Source of the DNA: Bacillota bacterium
GTDB taxonomy: Bacteria; Bacillota; Clostridia; Lachnospirales; Anaerotignaceae
DNA length: 64,000 bases
Direction of reading: 5' to 3'
Assembly (NCBI GenBank): GCA_019422105.1
Contig: JAHZDZ010000001.1
Coordinates: 393,751 to 457,750 of the forward strand
Shown in pieces: positions 43,266 through 51,515 of this stretch (the stretch's first letter is position 1; every line of letters begins with the position of its first letter). The notes below the pieces were generated by a model. The model had not been told where the DNA came from. It saw nothing but the letters and a program-made list of their open reading frames with translations, and made no database searches. The position numbers were made by a program, and so were the translations under genes.

Positions 43266-43478
43266 TCAGACCATTATACGGTTTGCCATGGTTTTGCTGA
43301 TTGCCACCCTTGTGTCCTTTACATTCACAATCATATTGCCGCTGGCTTCCGTCACAACCGTCACATTTCCTCCTACTACAAAACCAAGGCTTTCCAAAAA
43401 CCGTTTTGTATCATCTTTTCCGTTAATTTTTTGAATCAGCATTACCTCTCCGCTTTGGGCCATTGTCAAAGGCATCAT
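43266..43478 (-). CDS. feoA: FeoA family protein, first copy
   Basis: A 70-residue SH3-like protein with VMLIQKINGKDDTKRFLESL, GFVVGGNVTVVTEASGNMIV and KDTRVAISKTMANRIMV. First gene of the feo operon, 20 bp upstream of the second feoA copy. The two copies are clearly diverged, which suggests different partners or a heteromeric arrangement. Confidence 0.9.
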   Translation of the reverse strand: MMPLTMAQSGEVMLIQKINGKDDTKRFLESLGFVVGGNVTVVTEASGNMIVNVKDTRVAISKTMANRIMV

Positions 43479-43543
43479 ATTTCCTCCCCCACAAATTTTT
43501 ACCGTTTACCGGCCTTACTTTATTTAGCTTTCGCTACTTTAAA

Positions 43544-43557
43544 TTAGCATTATCTAA
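43544..43557. promoter_or_regulatory. Candidate iron-regulator operator at the feo promoter
   Basis: TTAGCATTATCTAA is palindromic in its outer parts (TTAG and CTAA), resembling the arms of DtxR-family iron boxes. It lies between the -10 element and the first feoA gene, at or near the predicted start of transcription. A second imperfect dyad, TAGC-TTTC-GCTA, is at about 43525-43536. Binding by the divergent DtxR-family protein is inferred. Confidence 0.45.
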
Positions 43558-43568
43558 CTCACGAAAAA

Positions 43569-43597
43569 AGTTTACATCCGCTAACAATATTTGTCAA
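43569..43597 (-). promoter_or_regulatory. Promoter of the feo operon
   Basis: On the minus strand TTGACA (43592-43597), 17-bp spacer, TAAACT (43569-43574). The -35 is a perfect consensus match. It lies about 90 bp upstream of the first feoA. Confidence 0.7.
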
Positions 43598-43709
43598 TAG
43601 GTTTTTGAAAAAATATTGAAAAAACTTATTATCTATGCTATGTTTATTTACAAATGATTCTCAGGCAATAAAAAGTCCCGATAATTAGCAAAGAGTGGTG
43701 TTATCAAAA

Positions 43710-44078
43710 ATGCATCTTCAGGAATCCGGCGAAAACTATCTGGAAACCATATTGATATTAGAAAAAAGAAACGGCATTGCCCGTTCCATTGACGTAGCCA
43801 ATGAGCTGAACTTCTCGAAGCCCAGCGTCAGCCGAGCCGTATCCATATTAAAAAAAGCCGGCTATCTGGAAATTGGGCCCATTAACCAGCTTCTTTTGAC
43901 CTCTTCCGGCAGAGAAATTGCCGAGCGTATATATGAGCGTCATCTAGTTTTGACTAAATATCTGACAGATCTTGGCGTAAGCGAAAAAATTGCGTCCGAG
44001 GACGCCTGCCGCATAGAGCATGTACTCAGCGAGGAAACCTTCCAGTGTATTAAAAACAACATAAAAAACAGCCGCTAA
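43710..44078 (+). CDS. DtxR/MntR-family metal-dependent transcriptional regulator
   Basis: A 122-residue regulator. The N-terminal winged helix reads YLETILILEKRNGIARSIDV, then ANELNFSKPSVSRAVSILKK, typical of DtxR/MntR. The dimerisation domain has metal-ligand candidates in ERHLVLTKYLTDLGV (E, H) and CRIEHVLSEETF (C, E, H). The C-terminal SH3/FeoA-like domain of long DtxR proteins is absent, as in MntR. It is divergent from the feo operon, so it probably represses feo when Fe2+ (or Mn2+) is bound. Starts at 43695 (GTG) and 43710 (ATG) are both possible; the ATG gives the family-like N-terminus. Confidence 0.85.
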   Translation: MHLQESGENYLETILILEKRNGIARSIDVANELNFSKPSVSRAVSILKKAGYLEIGPINQLLLTSSGREIAERIYERHLVLTKYLTDLGVSEKIASEDACRIEHVLSEETFQCIKNNIKNSR

Positions 44079-44183
44079 TGTTCGGTGCCATAAAAAAGCT
44101 TTCTCTGCCTATTAAAATCATATTGCCTTGTTTACTTATGATACACGACCTCCGCATATTCCTTAAGGACCCAAAATAAAGTC

Positions 44184-44204
44184 AAGCCGCTATGCGGCTT
44201 TTTT
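44184..44204 (+). terminator. Terminator of the DtxR-family gene
   Basis: AAGCCGC-TAT-GCGGCTT followed by TTTT, about 105 bp after the stop codon. Confidence 0.75.
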
Positions 44205-44280
44205 ACGTTTTACTGATAGAAACAAAATTTCTGTGGGCTCTGCCCTCATTTTTTTGCAGGAATTTGACTCTTGAGCCAAA

Positions 44281-44306
44281 CAAAGCCGCGCAAACGCGCG
44301 GCTTTG
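44281..44306 (-). terminator. Terminator of the aconitase-family gene
   Basis: CAAAGCCGCGC and GCGCGGCTTTG form a perfect 11-bp stem with loop AAAC, 20 bp beyond the hydratase stop. The T-tract on the minus strand is short (TTTGTTTGG), so it may work weakly or as an mRNA 3'-end stabiliser. Confidence 0.6.
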
Positions 44307-44325
44307 TTCTAGATTCTGCTGTAAT

Positions 44326-46611
44326 TTATCCTCTGTAGAAATTAATCAGACAGCCGGAAAGAATAATCTTTCTCTCGTCGTCTGTCAAATCACCCAGTCG
44401 AAGCGTGATTTCCTTCATATCCTTATTCACAATAAACGCCTTTATTTCCTGCCATTTTTCCGCAACAGCCCTCTTAATCTCCGGTATAAAAACATAATCC
44501 CCCGTTTCAAAGGGAATACCATCCTCAAAAAGGAATGGAAGCATGCCCCAGTTAATCAGATTGGAGCGATACCTCTTGGTCGCGTACTCGCTGGCAATAT
44601 TGGCCCAGCCGCCCAATACCTTCTGACAGCTGGCTGCCTGTTCCCTTGCAGAGCCATCCCCGGGCTTCACCGCATAGATAACACTGCCGATGCCCGTATT
44701 CATTTCGTCTGTATCGGCAAACTGCTTTTTCACTGCCTCAAAAATTTCCTTTAAAGGAGCATATTCCTCAGTGGGCGCCTTTCCGGATAGCCTTGCCTTT
44801 TCCGCTGTCTGAATGTCCTTTGCCCTCTCCACATAACAGGGATCCTTTCTGGACAAAGCAAACTCCGCCAATTTCAACGGATTGGAACGGTAGGAGCTTG
44901 TCTCTCCCGAGGGGATCAGCTCGTCTGTTGTTGTGACGGGGTCCGTAATCACAGAAGCAACCTTCAGCATAATATGATCCGTCAATGGGCTCATAGCCGG
45001 CCAGTCTGTAATATTGGGGCCAAAACGCAGCTCGGAAGTCTTGTCAGCCTTGCCGAAGCCGTCATAGCATCTGTTTTTATAGACGTCGCCGTTAAAGGAA
45101 TACGCCGGCCTTGTAAACTCTACATCCATATCTGTCGCCGCCGTCAGCCTTCCTTTGTTAACAGCCGTCGCTGCAATAGAGCGGGCATCCATCAAAGCGA
45201 CAGAGGCAATCTGGCCGCTGGTGATTTTAGAGCCTTCTCTGTTGGGGAAGTTGCGGGTAGAGTGACGGATACTCAGGCAGTTGTTGGCGGGCACATCTCC
45301 CGCGCCAAAACATGGGCCGCAGAAGGCGGAGCGCACTGTTGCGCCTGCCACCATAATGTCCGCAATGGAACCATTCTCCACCAGCTTCACAAATACAGGC
45401 TGGCTGGATGGATAAACGCTCAAAGCAAATTCCCCTGCTCCGATAGAGTGACCTTTTAAAATATCCCTGGCATCACAAATGTTTTCATAGGTACCTCCCG
45501 CGCATCCCGCGATAACGCCCTGCTCTACGTAAAGGGCCCCGTCCTTCACCTTGTCCTTCAGTGAAAACTGAATGGTATCGTTGTCCAGCTGCTTTGCTCC
45601 TGTCTTTTCTATTTCGTCCAATATATCCATCAAGTTGGCATTTAATTCCTCAATAGTATAAATGTTGCTTGGGTGGAAGGGCATGGCAATCATTGGTTTT
45701 ATTGCCGACAAATCCACCTCTATCATGCCGTCATAGTAGGCAACCTTTCCCGGTGCAATCTCTTTGTATTCCTCTTTCCTTCCGTGTATCTCATACCAGC
45801 CCTGTACCTTTTCATCCGTTTTCCAGATGGAGGTCAGACAGGTTGTTTCCGTTGTCATAACATCTATACCGTTACGGTAATCCACACTGAGGCCGTCAAT
45901 GCCATCCCCCACAAATTCCATAACCTTGTTTTTCACATAGCCGTCCTTGAAAACCGCTCCGATTATGGCAAGGGCAACATCCTGAGGGCCTACTCCCCTC
46001 TGTGGTTTTCCTTTCAGGTATACGCCGACCACCTGAGGCCTGTCTATGTCATAGGTTTTGTTCAAAAGCTGTTTTACAAGCTCCGGACCTCCTTCACCGA
46101 TTGCCATGGTGCCCAATGCGCCATAACGGGTATGGCTGTCGCTTCCCAGTATCATTTTACCAACACCGCTCATCATTTCTCTCATGTACTGGTGAATGAC
46201 AGCCTGATGGGCGGGTACATAGATACCGCCGTATTTTTTAGCGCAGGAAAGACCAAATAAATGATCATCCTCGTTTATGGTTCCGCCTACAGCGCAAAGG
46301 GAATTATGGCAATTGGTAAGAACATAGGGCATGGGAAATTCCGTAAGCCCGCTTGCCCTAGCCGTCTGAATAATACCCACATAGGTAATGTCGTGGGATG
46401 CCATACGGTCAAACTTGATTTTCATTTTCTCCGTATCCCCGCTGGTATTATGGCTTTGCAATATGGAATAGGCCATAGTCTCCCTTGCAGCGTCCTCCTT
46501 TTTCATATCCCTGCCGGTCAATCCTTTTACCTTAGCCAGAGCGTCCTTATCCTCGGCGACAATCTCTCTGCCGTTTACCAAATAAGCGCCGCTGTTATAT
46601 AATTTAACCAT
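44326..46611 (-). CDS. Aconitase-family hydratase, iron-sulfur
   Basis: A 761-residue protein of the aconitase superfamily with all three 4Fe-4S ligand cysteines: one in VIAGCAGGTYENICDARD and two in SAFCGPCFGAGD. The substrate-binding SIRHSTRNFPNREGSK loop is present, and the C-terminal swivel domain lies at about 560-761. Long aconitase-type hydratases of this form in Clostridia may be citrate/isocitrate aconitases or related hydro-lyases; no other citrate-cycle gene lies nearby to decide. An AAGGAG site precedes the ATG at 46611. It stands alone between terminators. Confidence 0.85.
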   Translation of the reverse strand: MVKLYNSGAYLVNGREIVAEDKDALAKVKGLTGRDMKKEDAARETMAYSILQSHNTSGDTEKMKIKFDRMASHDITYVGIIQTARASGLTEFPMPYVLTNCHNSLCAVGGTINEDDHLFGLSCAKKYGGIYVPAHQAVIHQYMREMMSGVGKMILGSDSHTRYGALGTMAIGEGGPELVKQLLNKTYDIDRPQVVGVYLKGKPQRGVGPQDVALAIIGAVFKDGYVKNKVMEFVGDGIDGLSVDYRNGIDVMTTETTCLTSIWKTDEKVQGWYEIHGRKEEYKEIAPGKVAYYDGMIEVDLSAIKPMIAMPFHPSNIYTIEELNANLMDILDEIEKTGAKQLDNDTIQFSLKDKVKDGALYVEQGVIAGCAGGTYENICDARDILKGHSIGAGEFALSVYPSSQPVFVKLVENGSIADIMVAGATVRSAFCGPCFGAGDVPANNCLSIRHSTRNFPNREGSKITSGQIASVALMDARSIAATAVNKGRLTAATDMDVEFTRPAYSFNGDVYKNRCYDGFGKADKTSELRFGPNITDWPAMSPLTDHIMLKVASVITDPVTTTDELIPSGETSSYRSNPLKLAEFALSRKDPCYVERAKDIQTAEKARLSGKAPTEEYAPLKEIFEAVKKQFADTDEMNTGIGSVIYAVKPGDGSAREQAASCQKVLGGWANIASEYATKRYRSNLINWGMLPFLFEDGIPFETGDYVFIPEIKRAVAEKWQEIKAFIVNKDMKEITLRLGDLTDDERKIILSGCLINFYRG

Positions 46612-47174
46612 CTATGTATCTCCTTCCAAATAATATTCAAAGTAACATATTTATTATATCTGCCCTGCCGCTATTTGTAAATAAATACATTTGTCCGCAC
46701 TAATTTAGCATATTTATTCATAATAATATATTCCTCCCCGCTTTTTGGGTTAAGCGATGAAACAATTAAACCCGATTTACATAAGTTAAATTTGCTTATG
46801 ACTGTGTTTATCTGAAAATTTATAGGATTTTAAATTTCTTTTGGAGAATTTGCCTCTAAACCTCTACAAGGGTTTCCCTTTTATGTCCAATGTGCTTGTT
46901 TTTATTTTGCCCTTTAGGGCATGGAAGAGAGGGATTTCAGGGGGAATCGAAACCCCGGCGTTTTGGCTACTTTCACGCTGAAAGTAGCATCAAAGTACTT
47001 AGCTTTTAACAAAGATACATTTATATTATACTGCCGGGTAAAAGATGTAGCCTGACTGTTAAGCAGGCAAAGAATACTTCTTTGAAGGATTCAAAGAGCA
47101 ACGTGACCGATAAAAACAAAGGTTTTGGAGGTTCTCTGCGTAAATTTATGGTATACTAAATACGGTGATAAAAA
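46612..47174. other. Intergenic region with hairpins and a repeat family A remnant
   Basis: A 560-bp gap between divergent genes. CTACTTTCA-CGC-TGAAAGTAG (about 46969-46990) is a strong hairpin of no assigned role. A decayed copy of repeat family A occupies about 47047-47140, recognisable by GGTTTTGGAGGTTCTCTGCG at its right end. No gene is supported. Confidence 0.6.
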
Positions 47175-48173
47175 ATGGATATTGAAAAAATCATCTATAC
47201 CTATGCCAAGAAAAATGGAATAGGAGCAGCGGGAATATGCTCTGGCGAAGACTATTCCTGTATGCGCTCCTGTCTGGAAAAAAATAACCCTTCTCTGAAA
47301 GGCTTTGTGGAACAGGATATTGAAAAAAGAATATATCCCTCCTTGACCCTTCCCGGCATAAAAAGCATTATCGTTTTTGCCCTGTCCTACGGAAAAAGAT
47401 TTGATTTTGCCATGGATGACAGACTCCGCGGAAATCTCTCCCACGGCGCTATAGGCGAGGATTATCATATAACCTTAAAACGGATTTTTGAAGGTCTGGC
47501 AGAGGAGCTTCATAAAATTCATTCCTTTCGGTATAAAATATTTGTGGACACCGGCCCGCTGATAGACAGAGAGGTAGCGAAACGGGCGGGTATCGGGCCG
47601 ATTGGAAAAAACGGTTCTGTCATATCCCCAATATGCGGATCTATGCTGTTTATCGGCTATATGATGACGGATTTGGACTTGCCCTTTTCCGCTCCGGCAG
47701 AGGAAAACGCATGCGCTTCCTGCCGGATATGCATTGACAGCTGTCCTTCTGGCGCCCTGTCAGAAGCGGGCTTTCAGGCTGAAAAATGTATTTCCTGCCT
47801 GACACAGCTTAACCGCCCTCTGAACACAGAGGAAATGGCGCGGATGGGAAAACAGATTTACGGCTGTGATATTTGCCAGCTGTCCTGCCCGAAAAATAAG
47901 AATATGAACAGAACCCCTGTCACAGATATCAATGCGGCAAAACCAGATTTGGAGAACCTTTTATACCTTTCCAATAAAGCGTTCAAACAGACCTTAGGGC
48001 AAACCGCCGCCGGATGGCGCGGCAAAAAAATACTGCAGCGTAACGCCCTAATCGCCCTGGGCAACAGCGGTGAGAAAAGAGCCGAGGCAATTTTAACACT
48101 CTTTACTGAGGATGATAGAAGTCTTATCAGTGACACAGCAAAAAAAGCTCTGCAGCTTTACAGGAGGAAATAA
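47175..48173 (+). CDS. queG: Epoxyqueuosine reductase
   Basis: A 332-residue enzyme with two 4Fe-4S clusters and cobalamin, reducing epoxyqueuosine to queuosine in tRNA. Ferredoxin-type motifs CASCRICIDSCPSGAL and CISCLTQLN...CDICQLSCPKNKN are present, as is the DUF1730-like N-terminal part (PGIKSIIVFALSYGKRFDFA). The C-terminal HEAT-type region (about 285-332, LGNSGEKRAEAILTLFTEDD) is short, and the whole protein is slightly shorter than the Bacillus form. The ATG at 47175 has a weak ribosome-binding site. It overlaps the ribosome-binding site of the next gene. Confidence 0.9.
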   Translation: MDIEKIIYTYAKKNGIGAAGICSGEDYSCMRSCLEKNNPSLKGFVEQDIEKRIYPSLTLPGIKSIIVFALSYGKRFDFAMDDRLRGNLSHGAIGEDYHITLKRIFEGLAEELHKIHSFRYKIFVDTGPLIDREVAKRAGIGPIGKNGSVISPICGSMLFIGYMMTDLDLPFSAPAEENACASCRICIDSCPSGALSEAGFQAEKCISCLTQLNRPLNTEEMARMGKQIYGCDICQLSCPKNKNMNRTPVTDINAAKPDLENLLYLSNKAFKQTLGQTAAGWRGKKILQRNALIALGNSGEKRAEAILTLFTEDDRSLISDTAKKALQLYRRK

Positions 48174-48175
48174 GT

Positions 48176-48736
48176 ATGGGCTACTGGAATTCCAGGGGGC
48201 TTCGCGGAAGCACACTGGAGGATATTATCAATTTTACAAACGACATGTACCGCCAGCAGGGACTTGCCCTCATACAAAAAATACCGACGCCTATTACGCC
48301 GGTGGAGATAAATAAGGAGAAAAGAACGATCACTTTGGCTTATTTTGATCAGCAGAGCACTGTCGATTATATAGGCGTAGTGCAGTCAATTGCGGTATGC
48401 TTTGACGCTAAGGACACCACACTGAAAAGCCTGCCCATTCAAAATATCCATGCTCATCAGATTAAATTTATGGAGGATTTTCAGTCACAAAACGGCGTTG
48501 CTTTTTTGCTGGTGCATTTTGCGGTCTTTGACGAATTCTATTTTCTTCCCTTTGAGATACTGAAAGATTTTTGGGACAAAGCCCAGGCAGGCGGAAGAAA
48601 ATCCATTCCCTACGCCGCCTTTGAAAAAAAATATCTGATTGAAAACAGAGGCGGCGCCATACTGCAGTATCTGGAGGCCATAAATACCTATTTAATAGAT
48701 CGGGATAGAACGAAAAGGGCTGCCGGCAACCGATAA
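48176..48736 (+). CDS. recU: Holliday junction resolvase RecU
   Basis: A 186-residue nuclease recognised from RGSTLEDIINFTNDMYRQQG, IQKIPTPITPVEI, the STVDYIGVVQ motif with the metal-binding Asp, CFDAKDTTLKSLPIQNIHAH and HQIKFMEDFQ. RecU resolves Holliday junctions in Firmicutes. In Bacillus recU lies next to ponA; here it follows queG by 2 bp, so the usual penicillin-binding partner is absent locally. AGGAGG lies eight bases before the ATG, inside the end of queG. Confidence 0.9.
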   Translation: MGYWNSRGLRGSTLEDIINFTNDMYRQQGLALIQKIPTPITPVEINKEKRTITLAYFDQQSTVDYIGVVQSIAVCFDAKDTTLKSLPIQNIHAHQIKFMEDFQSQNGVAFLLVHFAVFDEFYFLPFEILKDFWDKAQAGGRKSIPYAAFEKKYLIENRGGAILQYLEAINTYLIDRDRTKRAAGNR

Positions 48737-48832
48737 GTCTGCCTGTCTTTTACAAAACTCGGCTTTTCAGCCGTATGAAAAAGGATAAATAAGGCAATCA
48801 TAAAAATAAAAAAGCTGAGAGGAGCTGTTTTT

Positions 48833-50086
48833 ATGAATATGGTTGCTTTTTTGCGCAGAAAAAAGGTACTTCTGCCTGCCGTCGCTACAACAGCTTTGGT
48901 TTTTCTATTGGGCGGCTGCCAGGTTTCAGACGCCACAGGTAAAAAATCAAACACAGATAAAATAGAAAAGGTCAGTATCACAGAGGAGAATGTTTACGAC
49001 GTCTATGTCAAGGATACGTCCTACCGCCTCTCCAAATATGAGCCCTCAGAGGGAAATCTTCTGGGCGCTTATATTTTAGGAGATAAATATGTAAAGGGAG
49101 ACATATCCTCCTTTGAAGAGAAGGTGGGTACACCTCACGAAATATACGCCGATATTATGCGCCAGGGCGACCTTTTCCCTCTTCAATGGGTATTGGAATG
49201 CTACTCTCAGGGAAAAACACCAATGGTCATACTCTATCCTTCCGAAGGATATAATATTTTTGATATGGATGCCATAGAAGAAACGGCAGAGGAGTTTGGT
49301 ATTCTCGATATACCCATTTTTTTGCAGCTTTACCCAAACCCTCTGTCCTATCAGTGCGAGGCGGAATATTACATTGAAAACTTTCGCCGTATTCGAGAAA
49401 TTTTTCAAAAAGCAGCGCCCAATGTCGCCTTTGTATGGAGCATAGATTCGTCAAATGTGAAAGACAGCATTGCCTTTTATCCGGGGGATGACTGGGTGGA
49501 CTGGATAGGACTTAATATTTACAGCCTTCTTGAGGGAGAAAGTACAAATCTGTGGAGTAATGTTGACTATTTTTACTATACCTTCCAAAGCTCTAAACCC
49601 CTGATGATTTCTCAGCTTGGTATTTCCCACTATTCCACAGGGGAACACAAATATGAAACGGAAAGCGCCGCAAGGCTGATTGAGGAGTTTTACCGCAGGA
49701 CAGAGGCAGATTACCCACGCATAAAGGCCATTGTATACATGGACTATAACGGCGCGGAATACGCTCCAAAGGATGCGGTGAGAAATGATTTCACCGTCAC
49801 AGGAGAAAAGAGTATCCTTAAAAGCTATCAAGATGCCGTTGCCGCCAATGTCTCGGCCGCTTTTCAAAATTCAAAAAGCGTACCTCAATATTTCAAAAGC
49901 CCATTTAAAGCGTTTGTCATTGATGGTAAAATATACATTAACCGCTATACCCTGGATTATGATCTGAAAAATAAAATACAGGGGAAAGAAACTTTTATAC
50001 ACGGTAAAGAGTATATAGAGTTAGAAAGAGGCAACATTTCAGTGGATCACGATAAAAAAGAAATTATACTGGCCAGGGGGCAGTAA
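48833..50086 (+). CDS. Lipoprotein with a glycoside-hydrolase-like (beta-mannanase/GH26-like) domain
   Basis: A 417-residue lipoprotein with lipobox LGGC (cysteine about residue 29). The central 250 residues resemble a TIM-barrel glycosidase: GNLLGAYILGDKYVKGDISS, PLQWVLECYSQGKTPMVILY, AFVWSIDSSNVKDSIAFYPG, DDWVDWIGLNIYS and PLMISQLGISHYS. The typical GH26 acid/base and nucleophile glutamates are not clear, so activity is unsure. The C-terminal 70 residues look like a copper-amine-oxidase-N-type wall-associated repeat (FKAFVIDGKIYINRYTLDYD). It is outside the membrane and could bind or trim cell-surface glycans. Independent ribosome-binding site AGAGGAG; function unproven. Confidence 0.7.
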   Translation: MNMVAFLRRKKVLLPAVATTALVFLLGGCQVSDATGKKSNTDKIEKVSITEENVYDVYVKDTSYRLSKYEPSEGNLLGAYILGDKYVKGDISSFEEKVGTPHEIYADIMRQGDLFPLQWVLECYSQGKTPMVILYPSEGYNIFDMDAIEETAEEFGILDIPIFLQLYPNPLSYQCEAEYYIENFRRIREIFQKAAPNVAFVWSIDSSNVKDSIAFYPGDDWVDWIGLNIYSLLEGESTNLWSNVDYFYYTFQSSKPLMISQLGISHYSTGEHKYETESAARLIEEFYRRTEADYPRIKAIVYMDYNGAEYAPKDAVRNDFTVTGEKSILKSYQDAVAANVSAAFQNSKSVPQYFKSPFKAFVIDGKIYINRYTLDYDLKNKIQGKETFIHGKEYIELERGNISVDHDKKEIILARGQ

Positions 50087-50119
50087 GCTGCTGCCCCTTT
50101 TTAAGAAGGGAGTATTCGT

Positions 50120-51502
50120 ATGCTATCAAAAAATGTGGTTGAAAATACCATAGAGGCGGCACTTTCAACCGGCGGGGATTTTGCGGAAATTTTTATGGAG
50201 GATACCAAAAAAAGTTCCATTTCCCTCATAAACGGTAAAGTGGACAAGGCGGTTTCCGGCATTATTTACGGTGCAGGCATCAGGATTTTCAATGGGTTTA
50301 ACGCCATCTATGCTTACACAAACGATACCTCTGAGGAGAACCTTGTAAAAACCGCAAGACAAGCCGCTTTGGCCATGAAAAAAGAAAGCAGTGCCAAAAT
50401 ACAGAATCTTTCCAAAAAGGACATAAACAATATACATAATATCAGAATTATGCCCTCCTCTGTTTCAAAAAAAGAAAAGGTTGATATGCTCAGATCTGCG
50501 TCGAACGCCGCATTTTCCTATCATAGCCTCATCTCACAGACAAGGTGCGGCTATCTGGATACCGTACAGGATGTGCTTATCGCCAATTCAGAGGGACTTT
50601 GGGCAGAGGACGAAAGAGTTCGCACCCGTTTTACCGTGGAATCCGTCGCCTCCAGCGAATCGGAAAAGCAGAGCGGCCATTTCAGCCCCGGGGGCCATAC
50701 CGGCGGCGAGCTTTTTGCCTCCGTCAATGTGGAGGAAATTGCCAGAGAGGCTTCCCGCATCGCTGTGACAATGCTTGGCGCTGATTTGTGCCCCAGCAAA
50801 AAAATGCCCGTTGTCATCGACAACGGTTTTGGAGGCGTTATCTTTCACGAGGCCTGCGGTCATGGCCTGGAGGCTACTGCCGTTGCAAGGGGAGCATCCG
50901 TTTTTGCCGGAAGGCTGGGAGAAAAAATCGCCAGTGACGTGGTAACGGCTATTGACGACGGCACCATACCAAATGCCTGGGGCTCTGCCAATATAGACGA
51001 CGAGGGATCCCCCTGCCAAAAAAATATATTGATTGAAAACGGAATTTTGAAATCCTACTTGATAGATAAGCTAAACGGCCTTAAGATGGGCATGCCCTCA
51101 ACGGGAAGCGGCAGGAGAGAAAGCTACAAATTCGCTCCTACCTCCCGCATGACAAATACCTTTATCGCACCCGGCAAAAGTACGCCGGAGGAGATCATTG
51201 CCGCTACAGAATACGGCCTGTATGCAAAGCAAATGGGCGGCGGCTCTGTCGACCCGGCTACAGGATCCTTCAACTTTGCGGTTTTAGAGGGTTACATTAT
51301 CCGCCACGGCAAAATATGCGAGCCGGTCAGAGGCGCCACCTTAATCGGAAAAGGCAGCGATGTTTTAATGAAAATTGATATGGTGGGCAGCAATCTGGCA
51401 AGAGCCCAGGGCATGTGTGGTTCCATCAGCGGATCCATACCAACAGACGTAGGCCAGCCTATGATTCGTGTCAGTGAAATTACCGTAGGCGGAAGAAAGT
51501 AA
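50120..51502 (+). CDS. tldD: Zinc metalloprotease TldD
   Basis: A 460-residue member of the TldD/PmbA family with the zinc motif HEACGHGLEATA in its central region. TldD and TldE form a heterodimer that degrades unfolded peptides and, in enterobacteria, processes microcin B17 and CcdA. The gene is followed 13 bp later by the TldE partner. A GGGAG site precedes the ATG at 50120. Confidence 0.92.
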   Translation: MLSKNVVENTIEAALSTGGDFAEIFMEDTKKSSISLINGKVDKAVSGIIYGAGIRIFNGFNAIYAYTNDTSEENLVKTARQAALAMKKESSAKIQNLSKKDINNIHNIRIMPSSVSKKEKVDMLRSASNAAFSYHSLISQTRCGYLDTVQDVLIANSEGLWAEDERVRTRFTVESVASSESEKQSGHFSPGGHTGGELFASVNVEEIAREASRIAVTMLGADLCPSKKMPVVIDNGFGGVIFHEACGHGLEATAVARGASVFAGRLGEKIASDVVTAIDDGTIPNAWGSANIDDEGSPCQKNILIENGILKSYLIDKLNGLKMGMPSTGSGRRESYKFAPTSRMTNTFIAPGKSTPEEIIAATEYGLYAKQMGGGSVDPATGSFNFAVLEGYIIRHGKICEPVRGATLIGKGSDVLMKIDMVGSNLARAQGMCGSISGSIPTDVGQPMIRVSEITVGGRK

Positions 51503-51515
51503 GGGGGCGCAGATA

